Translations under genes and position numbers: made by a program | In this document: positions 8,575 to 16,547 of the stretch, piece after piece | How positions within the stretch are numbered: the first letter of the stretch is position 1 | Layout: each line of letters opens with the position of its first letter | Notes under the pieces: model-generated | The model's database searches: none | Seen by the model: only the letters and a program-made list of their open reading frames with translations | Told to the model about the DNA's origin: nothing | NCBI RefSeq assembly: GCF_036516575.1 | Contig: NZ_DATBTY010000040.1 | Location: 1-64,000, forward strand | Origin: Cerasibacillus sp036516575 | GTDB taxonomy: Bacteria > Bacillota > Bacilli > Bacillales > Amphibacillaceae | DNA: 64,000 nt | Direction of reading: 5' to 3'

Positions 8575-10344
8575 ATGTTCACTAAACATATTCAACAAGA
8601 GAAAGGTTACACATTGTTTTTAACGTTGCTAGTAGCTATACTATTTGGGGTTTTAGCTATAACATCTATTATGTTGACGATGAATGGCGTGATGCGTAAT
8701 AGAGTAAGAGAGCAAGATGTACAAGCAAGGGAATTAGCTGAGAAGGGATTAGAGCATATAACACAAGAAATTAATACTCAGTTTGAATCAATGGTTAACT
8801 CATCTAATGATGGTGTCTCAGTAACTGAATTTAATCATAACGTGAACCAAATTTTGAAAAAGTATGAATGTGAAAACAGTGAATGGCCGACAGTAGTGGG
8901 AGAAACAGGTGCGTATCGAACCTGTATTCATGACGAATCTTATAGAATGATAGAAGATACTTATAAAGCAATACCGTTTAAAAGTACAGGAATTGTGGCT
9001 GATAAAGAAAAAACTGTTTATGCAATGATTTACCTTGGTGGACGAAGAGGACCTGATTTTATGAAATATGCTGTGAATACTTACAAATCCGAAGAATGCC
9101 AGAGAAATCATCTTCACTGTGCAAACGGGGAAGGGAATTTATTTCTTCACGGTGGTGTATCGATTTCAGGTGATATGAATGTCGAAGGGAATTTGATTAC
9201 AACAAATCGTAGTTATGAAAAGTATTTAGGGAAATATTGGATTCATTCTTATTTCCCTAGTGCTAAACCAGCTCCAGAAGGTAGTCCGTCTAAGTTATCG
9301 TTAGGAGGAGACATTTATACATTTGATTTTCCTAATAAAAAATTTAAACAAAAGCATTTTGATTATGATGAACATATTAATCGAAGTGATTTCAAATGCT
9401 CACCTTATAAAAAGCGAAATGAGATCGATGATGAAGTTTTCGTAGGTGCACATATAGCAGATTATATTGAACGAGATCCTAAGCGAAAGGAGATTGATAT
9501 ATCTGGTCAAAAGGATAAGTTTATATATAAACATGATGATCCAGGCGTCAGACATGTCAATACATCCGTTTTTAAAACAGATGGGATTTCAGGGGAATTA
9601 AAAAACACCTATAACAAGTATGCTAATCATAAAGTGTTTCCACACCTTAATAAGAAATTTGATAGAAAAAGATTTCATTTATTAGGTCATCATACGTTTA
9701 GTCAGTTTGCTACGTACAACAATTTGCACATAGGACGAACTCATTTAACAAAGGCTGATGCAACATTTAAAAAAGGACTTTATGTCGGTGGCGACTTAAT
9801 TATTGAAAATAAAGCAACAGTAAGAGGTCCAATTTTTGTTAATGGGGATTTAATCATTACAGGAGACCATGTTTCTTTTGATTCTCTCATATACGTCAAT
9901 GGAAATGTAAAAATTAGACATGCAAAAATCAAACCGTTAGAAAAAGAAAATGGCAAAGCAGGCACTCTCATTATTTTTGCAAACAAAAAAATATCTATCG
10001 AACGAAATAATCGATTTGTAGATGAACCAGCTCCTATTAATGGTTATTTTTATTCAAAAGAGGATATGGAAATATTCGGAAATGAGATGAACATAAAAAT
10101 TAAAGGTGGTATTTCAGCTCCAAAAATTGTATTAAACGCCATACGTGGACGGTCAAAGCTTGTTATATTTAAAGATGCACAGTTCATTGAAGGTCGAGGC
10201 TATGAAGGGTATAAAGAACAAGCCAAACGTGAATCTCGTTTACAGATTGAATATGATCCGAATATTGTAGAAGCATATAGTGATTTACTACAAGAAGATC
10301 GTGTATATGAAATTGAACGACCACTATTAATAAATAGAGAATAG
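8575..10344 (+). CDS. Large K/PilX-like tip pseudopilin with beta-repeat passenger (copy 2)
   Basis: 589 residues, a tandem paralogue of the preceding gene. The leader ends at Gly11, then YTLFLTLLVAILFGVLAI, again without Glu5. Shared features are VREQxVQAxELxEKGLEHI after the helix, a Cys pair (YEC...RTC), a second Cys pair (ECQRNHLHC), GEGNLFLHGGVSISGDM, and late strands YVGGDLII, FVNGDLII, YVNGNVKI, GYFYSKEDMEIFG. The middle of the passenger is diverged, as expected for a ligand-facing surface under selection (inference). The ATG at 8575 fits AAAAGGAG (8556-8563) better than the in-frame TTG at 8566. A 68-base gap separates it from copy 1, with no terminator seen in between. Confidence 0.8.
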   Translation: MFTKHIQQEKGYTLFLTLLVAILFGVLAITSIMLTMNGVMRNRVREQDVQARELAEKGLEHITQEINTQFESMVNSSNDGVSVTEFNHNVNQILKKYECENSEWPTVVGETGAYRTCIHDESYRMIEDTYKAIPFKSTGIVADKEKTVYAMIYLGGRRGPDFMKYAVNTYKSEECQRNHLHCANGEGNLFLHGGVSISGDMNVEGNLITTNRSYEKYLGKYWIHSYFPSAKPAPEGSPSKLSLGGDIYTFDFPNKKFKQKHFDYDEHINRSDFKCSPYKKRNEIDDEVFVGAHIADYIERDPKRKEIDISGQKDKFIYKHDDPGVRHVNTSVFKTDGISGELKNTYNKYANHKVFPHLNKKFDRKRFHLLGHHTFSQFATYNNLHIGRTHLTKADATFKKGLYVGGDLIIENKATVRGPIFVNGDLIITGDHVSFDSLIYVNGNVKIRHAKIKPLEKENGKAGTLIIFANKKISIERNNRFVDEPAPINGYFYSKEDMEIFGNEMNIKIKGGISAPKIVLNAIRGRSKLVIFKDAQFIEGRGYEGYKEQAKRESRLQIEYDPNIVEAYSDLLQEDRVYEIERPLLINRE

Positions 10345-10356
10345 TCCATCGATGAT

Positions 10357-10400
10357 ACCTTCTAAAGTTAGATGTAAGATTCTACTTTTAGAAGGTGTTT
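10357..10400 (+). terminator. Terminator ending the first pilus transcript
   Basis: ACCTTCTAAA (10357-10366) pairs with TTTAGAAGGT (10387-10396), closing a further AGT/ACT step with one bulge, followed by GTTTTATTA. It lies 12 bases after the second K-like gene and before a new promoter. Confidence 0.7.
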
Positions 10401-10444
10401 TATTATAGACTTAACAGAATAGAAGGTTAAAAGGCTTGTAAGAA

Positions 10445-10474
10445 TTGAGTAAACACTGTTTCAACTGTATAATA
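10445..10474 (+). promoter_or_regulatory. Sigma-A-type promoter for second minor-pilin triad
   Basis: TTGAGT (10445-10450), 17-bp spacer, TATAAT (10468-10473). The segment 10460-10474 (TTCAACTGTATAATA) recurs exactly at 13092-13106 in front of ytoI, so the two promoters may share a regulator. Confidence 0.65.
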
Positions 10475-10547
10475 ATAGGTATATTGAACTACATCGAGTT
10501 TTTTATGTCATTCGTGCTAACTAAAACTAAATTTTAGGGTGATATGA

Positions 10548-10997
10548 TTGAAGCCCATACTAATCAAACGAAATGAAGAAGGATTAACACTCGTCGAAAT
10601 TGTTGCCTCTATTGTTCTTTTAATGATACTACTAACAATCTTTATTAATTTCCTTAATCAATCTGCCAAAACCAATAAAGTATCTCAAGGTACTGTTAAT
10701 GCCACATATATAGCCCAAACAGAAATAGAAAAGCTTTATCAGAAAAGTGAGGACTATTTTTACAGTGAGCGTGCCCCGTTACTAGATTCATATGAACTTA
10801 TTGGAAATGAGAATGAGTGGGAATTATGGACAAAGTCGGAAGCGGATTTTGAATTCACTTTAAAATTACAACAAACAGATGAATTTGACCATTTAAGTCA
10901 TGTTGTGTTAGAAGTTAAGCATAAAGACGATAGCAAAGAAAATGCCTTGATGCAACATATTTTTACATGGAAGGAAGAAATCCATGAAGAGCCGTAA
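10548..10997 (+). CDS. Minor pseudopilin, I/PilV-like (triad 2)
   Basis: 149 residues from TTG at 10548. AGGGTGAT (10536-10543) is the ribosome site, and the only nearby ATG (10544) is in another frame and stops after ten codons. The leader ends at Gly12, then LTLVEIVASIVLLMILL, with Glu at +5. It is the first gene of a second, separately promoted set of three overlapping pseudopilin genes that repeats the I-J-K order of 5721-8506. No cysteines were seen. Confidence 0.8.
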   Translation: MKPILIKRNEEGLTLVEIVASIVLLMILLTIFINFLNQSAKTNKVSQGTVNATYIAQTEIEKLYQKSEDYFYSERAPLLDSYELIGNENEWELWTKSEADFEFTLKLQQTDEFDHLSHVVLEVKHKDDSKENALMQHIFTWKEEIHEEP

Positions 10998-11436
10998 TTC
11001 GAATAAACAATCGGGTATGACACTTGTCGAAGTTCTAGCAACGACCGTTTTAGTTTCAATCGTTCTTATTTTTATTTCTTCGTTATTAATTTTTATTCAG
11101 AAGCAATTTTCAACACAAAAGACGGACATAAAACAATTGCATGATGTAACATATGTGAGTCAAGTTGTTTTAAAAGATATTCGGAAATCGGATAAGCGTC
11201 CAGTCAAGACAGGGAATCGTGTGGAAATTGGTGAAAACATCTATATCCATGACCGAGAGAATAACACAGTTAGACGAAACAACACAATGATAAGTGATGA
11301 AATTGTTACATTTAACATTGAAATGGAGAGGGAAACTAATGCGGTCCATTTATTGCTAATTAGTACGTCTAAGCAAACAGTGGAAACGACGATTATGTTA
11401 AGGGGAGATAACGATGATGAAGAGATTGAAACATGA
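10984..11436 (+). CDS. Minor pseudopilin, J/PilW-like (triad 2)
   Basis: 150 residues. The leader ends at Gly11, then MTLVEVLATTVLVSIVLI, with Glu at +5 (Met instead of Phe/Leu at +1 is tolerated in the family). The short globular part contains VSQVVLKDIRKS, like the ComGF/PilW helix after the membrane segment. It overlaps the preceding gene by 14 bases and the following gene by 23 bases, so the triad is tightly coupled. The ribosome site GGAAGGAAGAAA lies just upstream. Confidence 0.8.
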   Translation: MKSRNSNKQSGMTLVEVLATTVLVSIVLIFISSLLIFIQKQFSTQKTDIKQLHDVTYVSQVVLKDIRKSDKRPVKTGNRVEIGENIYIHDRENNTVRRNNTMISDEIVTFNIEMERETNAVHLLLISTSKQTVETTIMLRGDNDDEEIET

Positions 11437-12778
11437 ACACGGTTTTGCACTTGTCGGTGTTTTGTTAGTCATCGTTCTAGTTACAACAATCGGATTAGCT
11501 TTAATGCCATTAGCTAATAATTCATTGAAATCTTCACAAATGAATGAAGAACATCAATCAGCCTTCTATATTGCTGAAGCCGGTATGAATATGAAAATGG
11601 CGGAGATTGAGGAACAAATATATGGGGTCTATGAAGACACTTCAAGTGAATTAGACTTTTATAATAAACTAGCTAGTGAATTAGTAATAACAGATTATAG
11701 ATATGATGAATTTGAAAAGGTAAAAAACGTTAAACCTTTTGCTCTTATCGATGTAAAAAAAGTAGAAGGTACTAAGAATCAATTTGAAATTATTTCAACA
11801 GGTCATTCTAACAAACAATCACGAACTATTTCCTTGTCATTTTCCGCTGACTGGGAGGAGAAATTTAAAAAAATTCCTTATGAATTACCTGATTTAGCAG
11901 TATTCGTAAAAAATAATTTGGAATTGGATAATAATGCAACGATAAAAGGAAATGTTGGTACTTTAAAATCAGTAGAACAGAGTATTTACTTGGGAAACAA
12001 TGCAAAAATAACAGGAAATAAAGTGGAAAAAGAGAAAGAATCATTTCCTGAGCTTCCTGAATTTCCTGTATATCCAGATGATTTTCCTAAAGAACCTAAT
12101 ATTGTTGTTAAAAAAAATAACAAAGAAAAATATGAAATAAATTATTCGCAATTAATAAGTGAAATTCATTTATCTAATAATTCAACTTTAACTTTTGATG
12201 TTGGTAAATCGGATAAAGAAATTGTTGTAAATCAACTTCATGTAGGAAACAATGGAAAAATACATGTAAAAGGGAAAGGTAAATTAACAATTTATATTAA
12301 AGATGAAATGTCTTTTGATAACAATAGTGCATTAAATGACAATGGGGAACTTAATGATTTGAATGTTTTTTATCAAGGAAATAATAGAGTTGAATTCTCT
12401 AACAATGTAATCATAAATGGATCATTATATGCAAAATCTGCTAACATTATCCTAAGCAATAATGGTGGAATATATGGAAATATTTTTACGGGTGGTGCTC
12501 ATGTAACGTTTGAAAATAATTCACTTAATAATTCGCAGCTCATTTTAGCTCCCAATGCCCAAGTAACTTTATCAAATAATTCAAAAGTTAAGGGGAGAGT
12601 TTTCGCCAAAAATACTATATTGGGAAATAACTCTAGCATTATTTTTGATACACCCTTAGTCATTGATGGTCCTATTTCCGCCGAAAACTTAGGTGCTTCA
12701 GATCGTGAAGATTCTTTAGTAGAAACAGGCGCTACCCCAACAGTGAAAAAGACACCAGTACGCGAGGTTGAAAAATGA
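11414..12778 (+). CDS. K/PilX-like tip pseudopilin with Asn-Asn repeat passenger
   Basis: 454 residues. The leader ends at Gly10, then FALVGVLLVIVLVTTIGLAL, with Gly instead of Glu at +5, again a K-type tip mark, followed by AFYIAEAGMNMKMAEIEEQ, the PilX signature region. From about residue 165 the passenger shows at least ten Asn-Asn steps in strand context (DNNATI, GNNAKI, SNNSTL, GNNGKI, DNNSAL, SNNVII, SNNGGI, SNNSKV, GNNSSI), about 15-25 residues apart, as in an Asn ladder of a beta-solenoid. It differs from the two larger K-like proteins in repeat type and has no cysteine, so it is a third tip variant. Confidence 0.78.
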   Translation: MMKRLKHEHGFALVGVLLVIVLVTTIGLALMPLANNSLKSSQMNEEHQSAFYIAEAGMNMKMAEIEEQIYGVYEDTSSELDFYNKLASELVITDYRYDEFEKVKNVKPFALIDVKKVEGTKNQFEIISTGHSNKQSRTISLSFSADWEEKFKKIPYELPDLAVFVKNNLELDNNATIKGNVGTLKSVEQSIYLGNNAKITGNKVEKEKESFPELPEFPVYPDDFPKEPNIVVKKNNKEKYEINYSQLISEIHLSNNSTLTFDVGKSDKEIVVNQLHVGNNGKIHVKGKGKLTIYIKDEMSFDNNSALNDNGELNDLNVFYQGNNRVEFSNNVIINGSLYAKSANIILSNNGGIYGNIFTGGAHVTFENNSLNNSQLILAPNAQVTLSNNSKVKGRVFAKNTILGNNSSIIFDTPLVIDGPISAENLGASDREDSLVETGATPTVKKTPVREVEK

Positions 12779-12852
12779 GGTTAATTTAGGTCTCTTTTGT
12801 CCTTGAACACATATATTATAATATATTATCCTTTGGACGAGGAGATGGTGAC

Positions 12853-13080
12853 ATGCGTCAGTATGCTGTGTTGCGTTTATTATTAGCTTGTTTTTTCCTA
12901 TATTTCGCTTGGCCTGTTATACCACTAGCTTCGACTGAATTAGAAACATATTTTTGGGGAGCGTGGCTCTTGTTTTTAGTGCTTGTAATTGGCGGGAATT
13001 TAGCAACCCTTTTACAATTAACAGACCCACCAATTATGGAACAGGAGCAGTTAAAGGAACGCATGTTATATAGGGATTGA
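12853..13080 (+). CDS. Small two-helix membrane protein, unknown
   Basis: 75 residues with two hydrophobic segments (about 5-24 and 35-55) and a charged C-terminal tail. I do not recognise the family. It has a good ribosome site (GAGGAGATGGTG, 12839-12850) and lies alone between the pilus locus and ytoI, starting 74 bases after the pilus genes. It is not YtpI, which is present further on at 14927-15226 on the other strand. Coding is supported by the ribosome site and by overall hydrophobic patterning only. Confidence 0.6.
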   Translation: MRQYAVLRLLLACFFLYFAWPVIPLASTELETYFWGAWLLFLVLVIGGNLATLLQLTDPPIMEQEQLKERMLYRD

Positions 13081-13106
13081 GGTTTTTATACTTCAACTGT
13101 ATAATA
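13077..13106 (+). promoter_or_regulatory. Promoter of ytoI
   Basis: TTGAGG (13077-13082, overlapping the upstream stop codon), 17-bp spacer, TATAAT (13100-13105). It contains the 15-base block TTCAACTGTATAATA also found at 10460-10474. Confidence 0.65.
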
Positions 13107-13136
13107 GTAATTAGTAATAAAACTAGTACAGTTGAA
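13092..13136 (+). promoter_or_regulatory. Inverted repeat over the ytoI promoter (candidate operator)
   Basis: TTCAACTGTA (13092-13101) and its exact reverse complement TACAGTTGAA (13127-13136) are 25 bases apart. One arm covers the -10 box and the other lies in the leader. This is the layout expected for a repressor that loops or binds as a dimer of dimers; YtoI itself has a DNA-binding helix-turn-helix. Confidence 0.5.
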
Positions 13137-13149
13137 AGCTGGTGTGCAA

Positions 13150-14451
13150 ATGACGAAACATGAACAAATTATACAACATATTATTTCTTTACCAGTTGGT
13201 GAAAAAATTTCTGTCCGATCGATTGCACGTACAATGGAAGTGAGTGAAGGGACAGCTTATCGTGCGATAAAAGAGGCAGAAAACCAAGGGCTCGTTAGCA
13301 CGATTGAGCGTGTAGGAACGATTCGAATTGAGAAGAAACGTAAAGAATACTTTGAACAACTGACATTTGCCGAGGTCATTAATATTGTTGATGGACAGGT
13401 TCTTGGTGGTCGGGATGGTTTATATAAAAAATTGAATAAATTTGTGATTGGTGCGATGCAACTTGATGCGATGGCTCGCTATACAGAACCAGATTCATTA
13501 TTAATTGTCGGTAATCGGGCAGATGCACAGGAGTTAGCGTTAAATGACGGGGCTGCCGTTTTAATTACAGGTGGTTTTGATACGACCGATAAAATTAAGA
13601 AGTTAGCGGACGATAAGGAACTTCCACTATTGTCGACAAGCTATGATACATTTACAGTAGCATCGATGATCAATCGGGCGATTTACGACCAACTTATTAA
13701 AAAAGAAATTGTATTCGTAGGAGATATATTAACGCCATTTGATGACACGCATTCTTTGCATGTCAAGAATCGTGTCAGTGACTGGTACGAATTAAATCGA
13801 GAGACGGAACATACCCGTTTTCCAGTCCTTGATACAAATAATCGGGTTGTAGGAATGGTCACATCACGTGATATCATCGGTAATGATGATGAACTTTCAC
13901 TTGAACGTGTGATGACAAAGAATCCGCTTGTCGTTCAGGAAAAAACATCACTCGCCTATGTTGCTCATATGATGGTGTGGGAAGGGATTCAGCTGGTTCC
14001 TGTAGTAGACCAAACAAATAAAATGCTAGGAATTGTGTCACGTCAAGATGTGATCCAAGCTCTCCAACAAATCCAGCGCCAACCACAAATTGGTGAGACG
14101 ATTGATGATATCATAACAAAGAACATCCAGGTAGGCGATGAGGAATCGACTTTTAAAATAAAAATCCTACCGCAAATGACGAATCAATTAGGAACATTAT
14201 CAAACGGTGTCTTTACGTCACTTGTAACTGAAGGCGCAAGCCGATTATTACATGATTTACAGAAAGGCGATCTGGTCGTAGAGAATTTATCCGTGTTCTT
14301 CTTCAAGCCGGTTCCAATCGATAGTGAAATCATCATCAAACCACGTCTGTTAGATGCTGGAAGAATGTATGCGAAAGTTGATGTTGATGTCTTTTGTGAT
14401 AAAAAGCTTGTAGGAAAAGCACTCGTCATGGCACAAATTATGGATAAGTGA
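13150..14451 (+). CDS. ytoI: YtoI: HTH, DRTGG, CBS-pair and hotdog regulator
   Basis: 433 residues in four modules: an N-terminal winged HTH (about 5-60, KISVRSIARTMEVSEGTAYR), a DRTGG domain (about 65-180), two CBS repeats (about 190-310, with VVGMVTSRDII and MLGIVSRQDVI) and a C-terminal hotdog thioesterase-like domain (about 325-430). CBS pairs commonly bind adenine nucleotides, so it is probably a ligand-responsive regulator; its targets are not known to me. The ATG at 13150 gives the MTKHEQI start seen in YtoI homologues. The ribosome site is weak, and an in-frame TTG lies at 13132. It sits beside nrnA and ytpI as in B. subtilis. Confidence 0.88.
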   Translation: MTKHEQIIQHIISLPVGEKISVRSIARTMEVSEGTAYRAIKEAENQGLVSTIERVGTIRIEKKRKEYFEQLTFAEVINIVDGQVLGGRDGLYKKLNKFVIGAMQLDAMARYTEPDSLLIVGNRADAQELALNDGAAVLITGGFDTTDKIKKLADDKELPLLSTSYDTFTVASMINRAIYDQLIKKEIVFVGDILTPFDDTHSLHVKNRVSDWYELNRETEHTRFPVLDTNNRVVGMVTSRDIIGNDDELSLERVMTKNPLVVQEKTSLAYVAHMMVWEGIQLVPVVDQTNKMLGIVSRQDVIQALQQIQRQPQIGETIDDIITKNIQVGDEESTFKIKILPQMTNQLGTLSNGVFTSLVTEGASRLLHDLQKGDLVVENLSVFFFKPVPIDSEIIIKPRLLDAGRMYAKVDVDVFCDKKLVGKALVMAQIMDK

Positions 14452-14462
14452 TATTTTTAGAA

Positions 14463-14493
14463 GGCATTCGCAATGTTTTGCGAATCCTTTTTT
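14463..14493 (+). terminator. ytoI terminator
   Basis: ATTCGCAA (14466-14473) pairs with TTGCGAAT (14478-14485) around a 4-base loop, followed by CCTTTTTTA. It is a standard intrinsic terminator 12 bases after ytoI. Confidence 0.88.
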
Positions 14494-14505
14494 ATAATCT
14501 ATTTA

Positions 14506-14760
14506 GCAACGAGTGAAGATTTCTACTCAATGCAAATTCATGCAAAAAGCTAAATCGGCAACGGGTAAAGTACTCCACTCAACACGCTCTCGCGCAAAAG
14601 TGCAAAGTAGTGATGAGTAGAGTGTTCCACCCCACATGCTCTCACACAAAAGTGCAAGGTAGTGATGAGTAGAGCACTCCACCCCACATGAACTGATGCA
14701 AAACTCCAAACGATAACGAGTGGCTTCTTCCGATAGCTACAAAATTCAAAAGGTGCATAA
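14506..14760. repeat. Degenerate 52-bp tandem array A (five units)
   Basis: GAGT-type landmarks recur at 52-base steps (GGGTAAAG at 14563, GAGTAGAG at 14615 and 14667, GAGT at 14718, with a first unit from 14506). The two best units share AGTGATGAGTAGAG, CCACCCCACATG and CACAAAAGTGCAA. It starts straight after the ytoI terminator. No coding capacity is credible, since 52 is not a multiple of 3. Confidence 0.8.
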
Positions 14761-14861
14761 AGCATCAAGGATTATCTCTTCACTCCACACTATAAACATA
14801 GAATAAATCAATTTATATCTCAGCTCGTTCTACTGACGATTACCTAAAGTTATAACCATAA

Positions 14862-14894
14862 GAAAAAGCGGGGAAATTCATTCCCTGCTTTTTC
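14862..14894 (-). terminator. ytpI terminator
   Basis: GAAAAAGCGGGGAA (14862-14875) pairs with TTCCCTGCTTTTTC (14881-14894). It lies just beyond the ytpI stop on the minus strand and ends in a T-run in either direction. Confidence 0.85.
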
Positions 14895-14926
14895 ACAATT
14901 CGCTAATACACTATATTAATTTCTCA

Positions 14927-15226
14927 TCAACCTTCTGGATTTAAGCGACGCCATTCATTTTTATAATGTTTAGCGACTTTAAAGCCATGAATCAATTGTG
15001 CGCCACCAATCAAAATAAAGACAATACCGACGATAAGTGATATTTTTGTTTGATAAGATAAGTATTGATTGATACCGAATGTCAGAATAAAAATACCAAG
15101 GCAAGAGTGGGCTCTGCCATTAAAATACTTTTGCGTGAGAATATCTTTTGATTTCAGTATAGCTACCTTATAATATATATATAATACAATTGATACGACG
15201 ATTAGTATTGGAAAAATAACACCCAT
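14927..15226 (-). CDS. ytpI: YtpI-family membrane protein
   Basis: 99 residues with three hydrophobic segments (about 3-20, 44-62 and 64-82) and the signature GINQYLSYQT, then IVGIVFILIGGAQLIHGFK and a KHY-rich tail, as in B. subtilis YtpI. Its function is unknown. It lies between ytoI and nrnA as in B. subtilis, but here on the opposite strand from both, divergent from nrnA with a 90-base gap. Confidence 0.85.
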   Translation of the reverse strand: MGVIFPILIVVSIVLYIYYKVAILKSKDILTQKYFNGRAHSCLGIFILTFGINQYLSYQTKISLIVGIVFILIGGAQLIHGFKVAKHYKNEWRRLNPEG

Positions 15227-15316
15227 GTCATCGACTCCTATATTTTAGATTCTATCGTATATTGTATCGTGTTTTTCACTGCTTTTCCAGAAAGATAACA
15301 GAGAGGGAGAAAATAA

Positions 15317-16270
15317 ATGCCAAAAACAACAATTGCTGAACTTATTCGTTCATATGAGACGATTATCATACATAGACATGTACGACCAGATCCAGATGCT
15401 TTAGGATCTCAAGGTGCTTTGAAACAGATTATTCAACATTCATTTCCAGAAAAGAATGTATATGCCGTTGGTCAAGATGATCCCGCTTACACATTTTTAT
15501 CGGAAATGGATAAGATAGTAGATGATGCTTTTAAAGGAGCATTGATTATCATATGTGATACGGCTAACACAGGAAGAATCGACGATGAACGCTATAAACT
15601 TGGTGAAAAAATCGTTAAAATCGATCACCATCCAGATGTCGATTCATATGGGGATGTTGAGTGGGTTGATACAAATGCGAGTTCAACATCAGAGATGATT
15701 TATGAATGGTATGTAGAAGCGAAAGAGCAAGGTTTTCAGATGACAAAAGAAGCAGCACGTCTATTGTATGCTGGCATTGTCGGCGATACTGGAAGATTTC
15801 TATTCCCAAGTACGACGGAAAAAACATTTGCATATGTAAGCGAACTCGTCCGCTATAATTTTGATCGAGAGAGTCTATATGAGGAAATGTACCGCGTGAA
15901 AGAACATGTTGCTCGATTAAAAGGTCATATTTTACAAAGCTTCAGCTTAACTGATTCTGGTGCTAGTTTTGTGAAATTGACGGCAGCTGATTTGGACAAA
16001 TTCGGTGTAACAGCCCTAGAGACGGGACAAATCGTTGGTACATTGGGTGAAATTGATGGTATTGTTGCATGGGCGATTTTTGTTGAAGAAGAGGATAATA
16101 TCCGGGTTCGCCTCCGTTCTAAAGGCCCTGTAATTAACAAAATTGCCGCAAAATATAGTGGCGGTGGACATCCTTTAGCATCAGGGGCTTCCATTAAACA
16201 TTGGGATGAGGCTGAATCTGTAAAGAAAGATATTGAGGATGCTTGTCGTAATTACTTAAAAAACAAGTGA
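15317..16270 (+). CDS. nrnA: Bifunctional oligoribonuclease / pAp phosphatase NrnA
   Basis: 317 residues, DHH/DHHA1 family, the usual length. The DHH domain shows HRHVRPDPDALGSQ (about 19-32), IICDTAN (about 77-83) and KIDHHPDVD (about 101-109), the metal ligands for two Mn ions. The DHHA1 domain carries YSGGGHPLASGASI near 283-296. It degrades short RNAs to mononucleotides and dephosphorylates pAp from sulfate assimilation. The ribosome site GAGAGGGAGA lies at 15301-15310. Confidence 0.95.
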   Translation: MPKTTIAELIRSYETIIIHRHVRPDPDALGSQGALKQIIQHSFPEKNVYAVGQDDPAYTFLSEMDKIVDDAFKGALIIICDTANTGRIDDERYKLGEKIVKIDHHPDVDSYGDVEWVDTNASSTSEMIYEWYVEAKEQGFQMTKEAARLLYAGIVGDTGRFLFPSTTEKTFAYVSELVRYNFDRESLYEEMYRVKEHVARLKGHILQSFSLTDSGASFVKLTAADLDKFGVTALETGQIVGTLGEIDGIVAWAIFVEEEDNIRVRLRSKGPVINKIAAKYSGGGHPLASGASIKHWDEAESVKKDIEDACRNYLKNK

Positions 16271-16346
16271 GATTCGTTCGTCCATAGAATTATAAAAAAT
16301 AACCAAACGTTCTAATAAACGACCTCTGCAAGAAAGTTTCCTAAAA

Positions 16347-16387
16347 AATGCAGTCTGTTCCTTTGAAGCAGACTGCACTTTTGCTTT
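16347..16387 (+). terminator. nrnA terminator
   Basis: TGCAGTCTG (16349-16357) pairs with CAGACTGCA (16369-16377) around an 11-base loop, followed by CTTTTGCTTTTTT. Nothing further was recognised in the remaining bases up to 16547. Confidence 0.8.
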
Positions 16388-16547
16388 TTTCTTAGAGGTT
16401 TACTGTAGGTATATTTCATCTGGAAAGACCTAAGCTTTGAGTATCCCGAGGCTGGAGTGCACTTTTTTATCTCATTTCATACTAAGTAGAGCACTGTACT
16501 CGGTACGTTCTCTCGAAATTGCTTCGCATCAAACTGAGTGGAATGGC

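Noticed and set aside
14506..14760. CRISPR array
   Set aside because: Units are contiguous and degenerate over their whole length with no constant repeat and variable spacer, and there are no cas genes.
14527..14768. Short reading frames on the minus strand
   Set aside because: They are read through the 52-bp array, have no ribosome site, and a 52-bp unit cannot keep frame.
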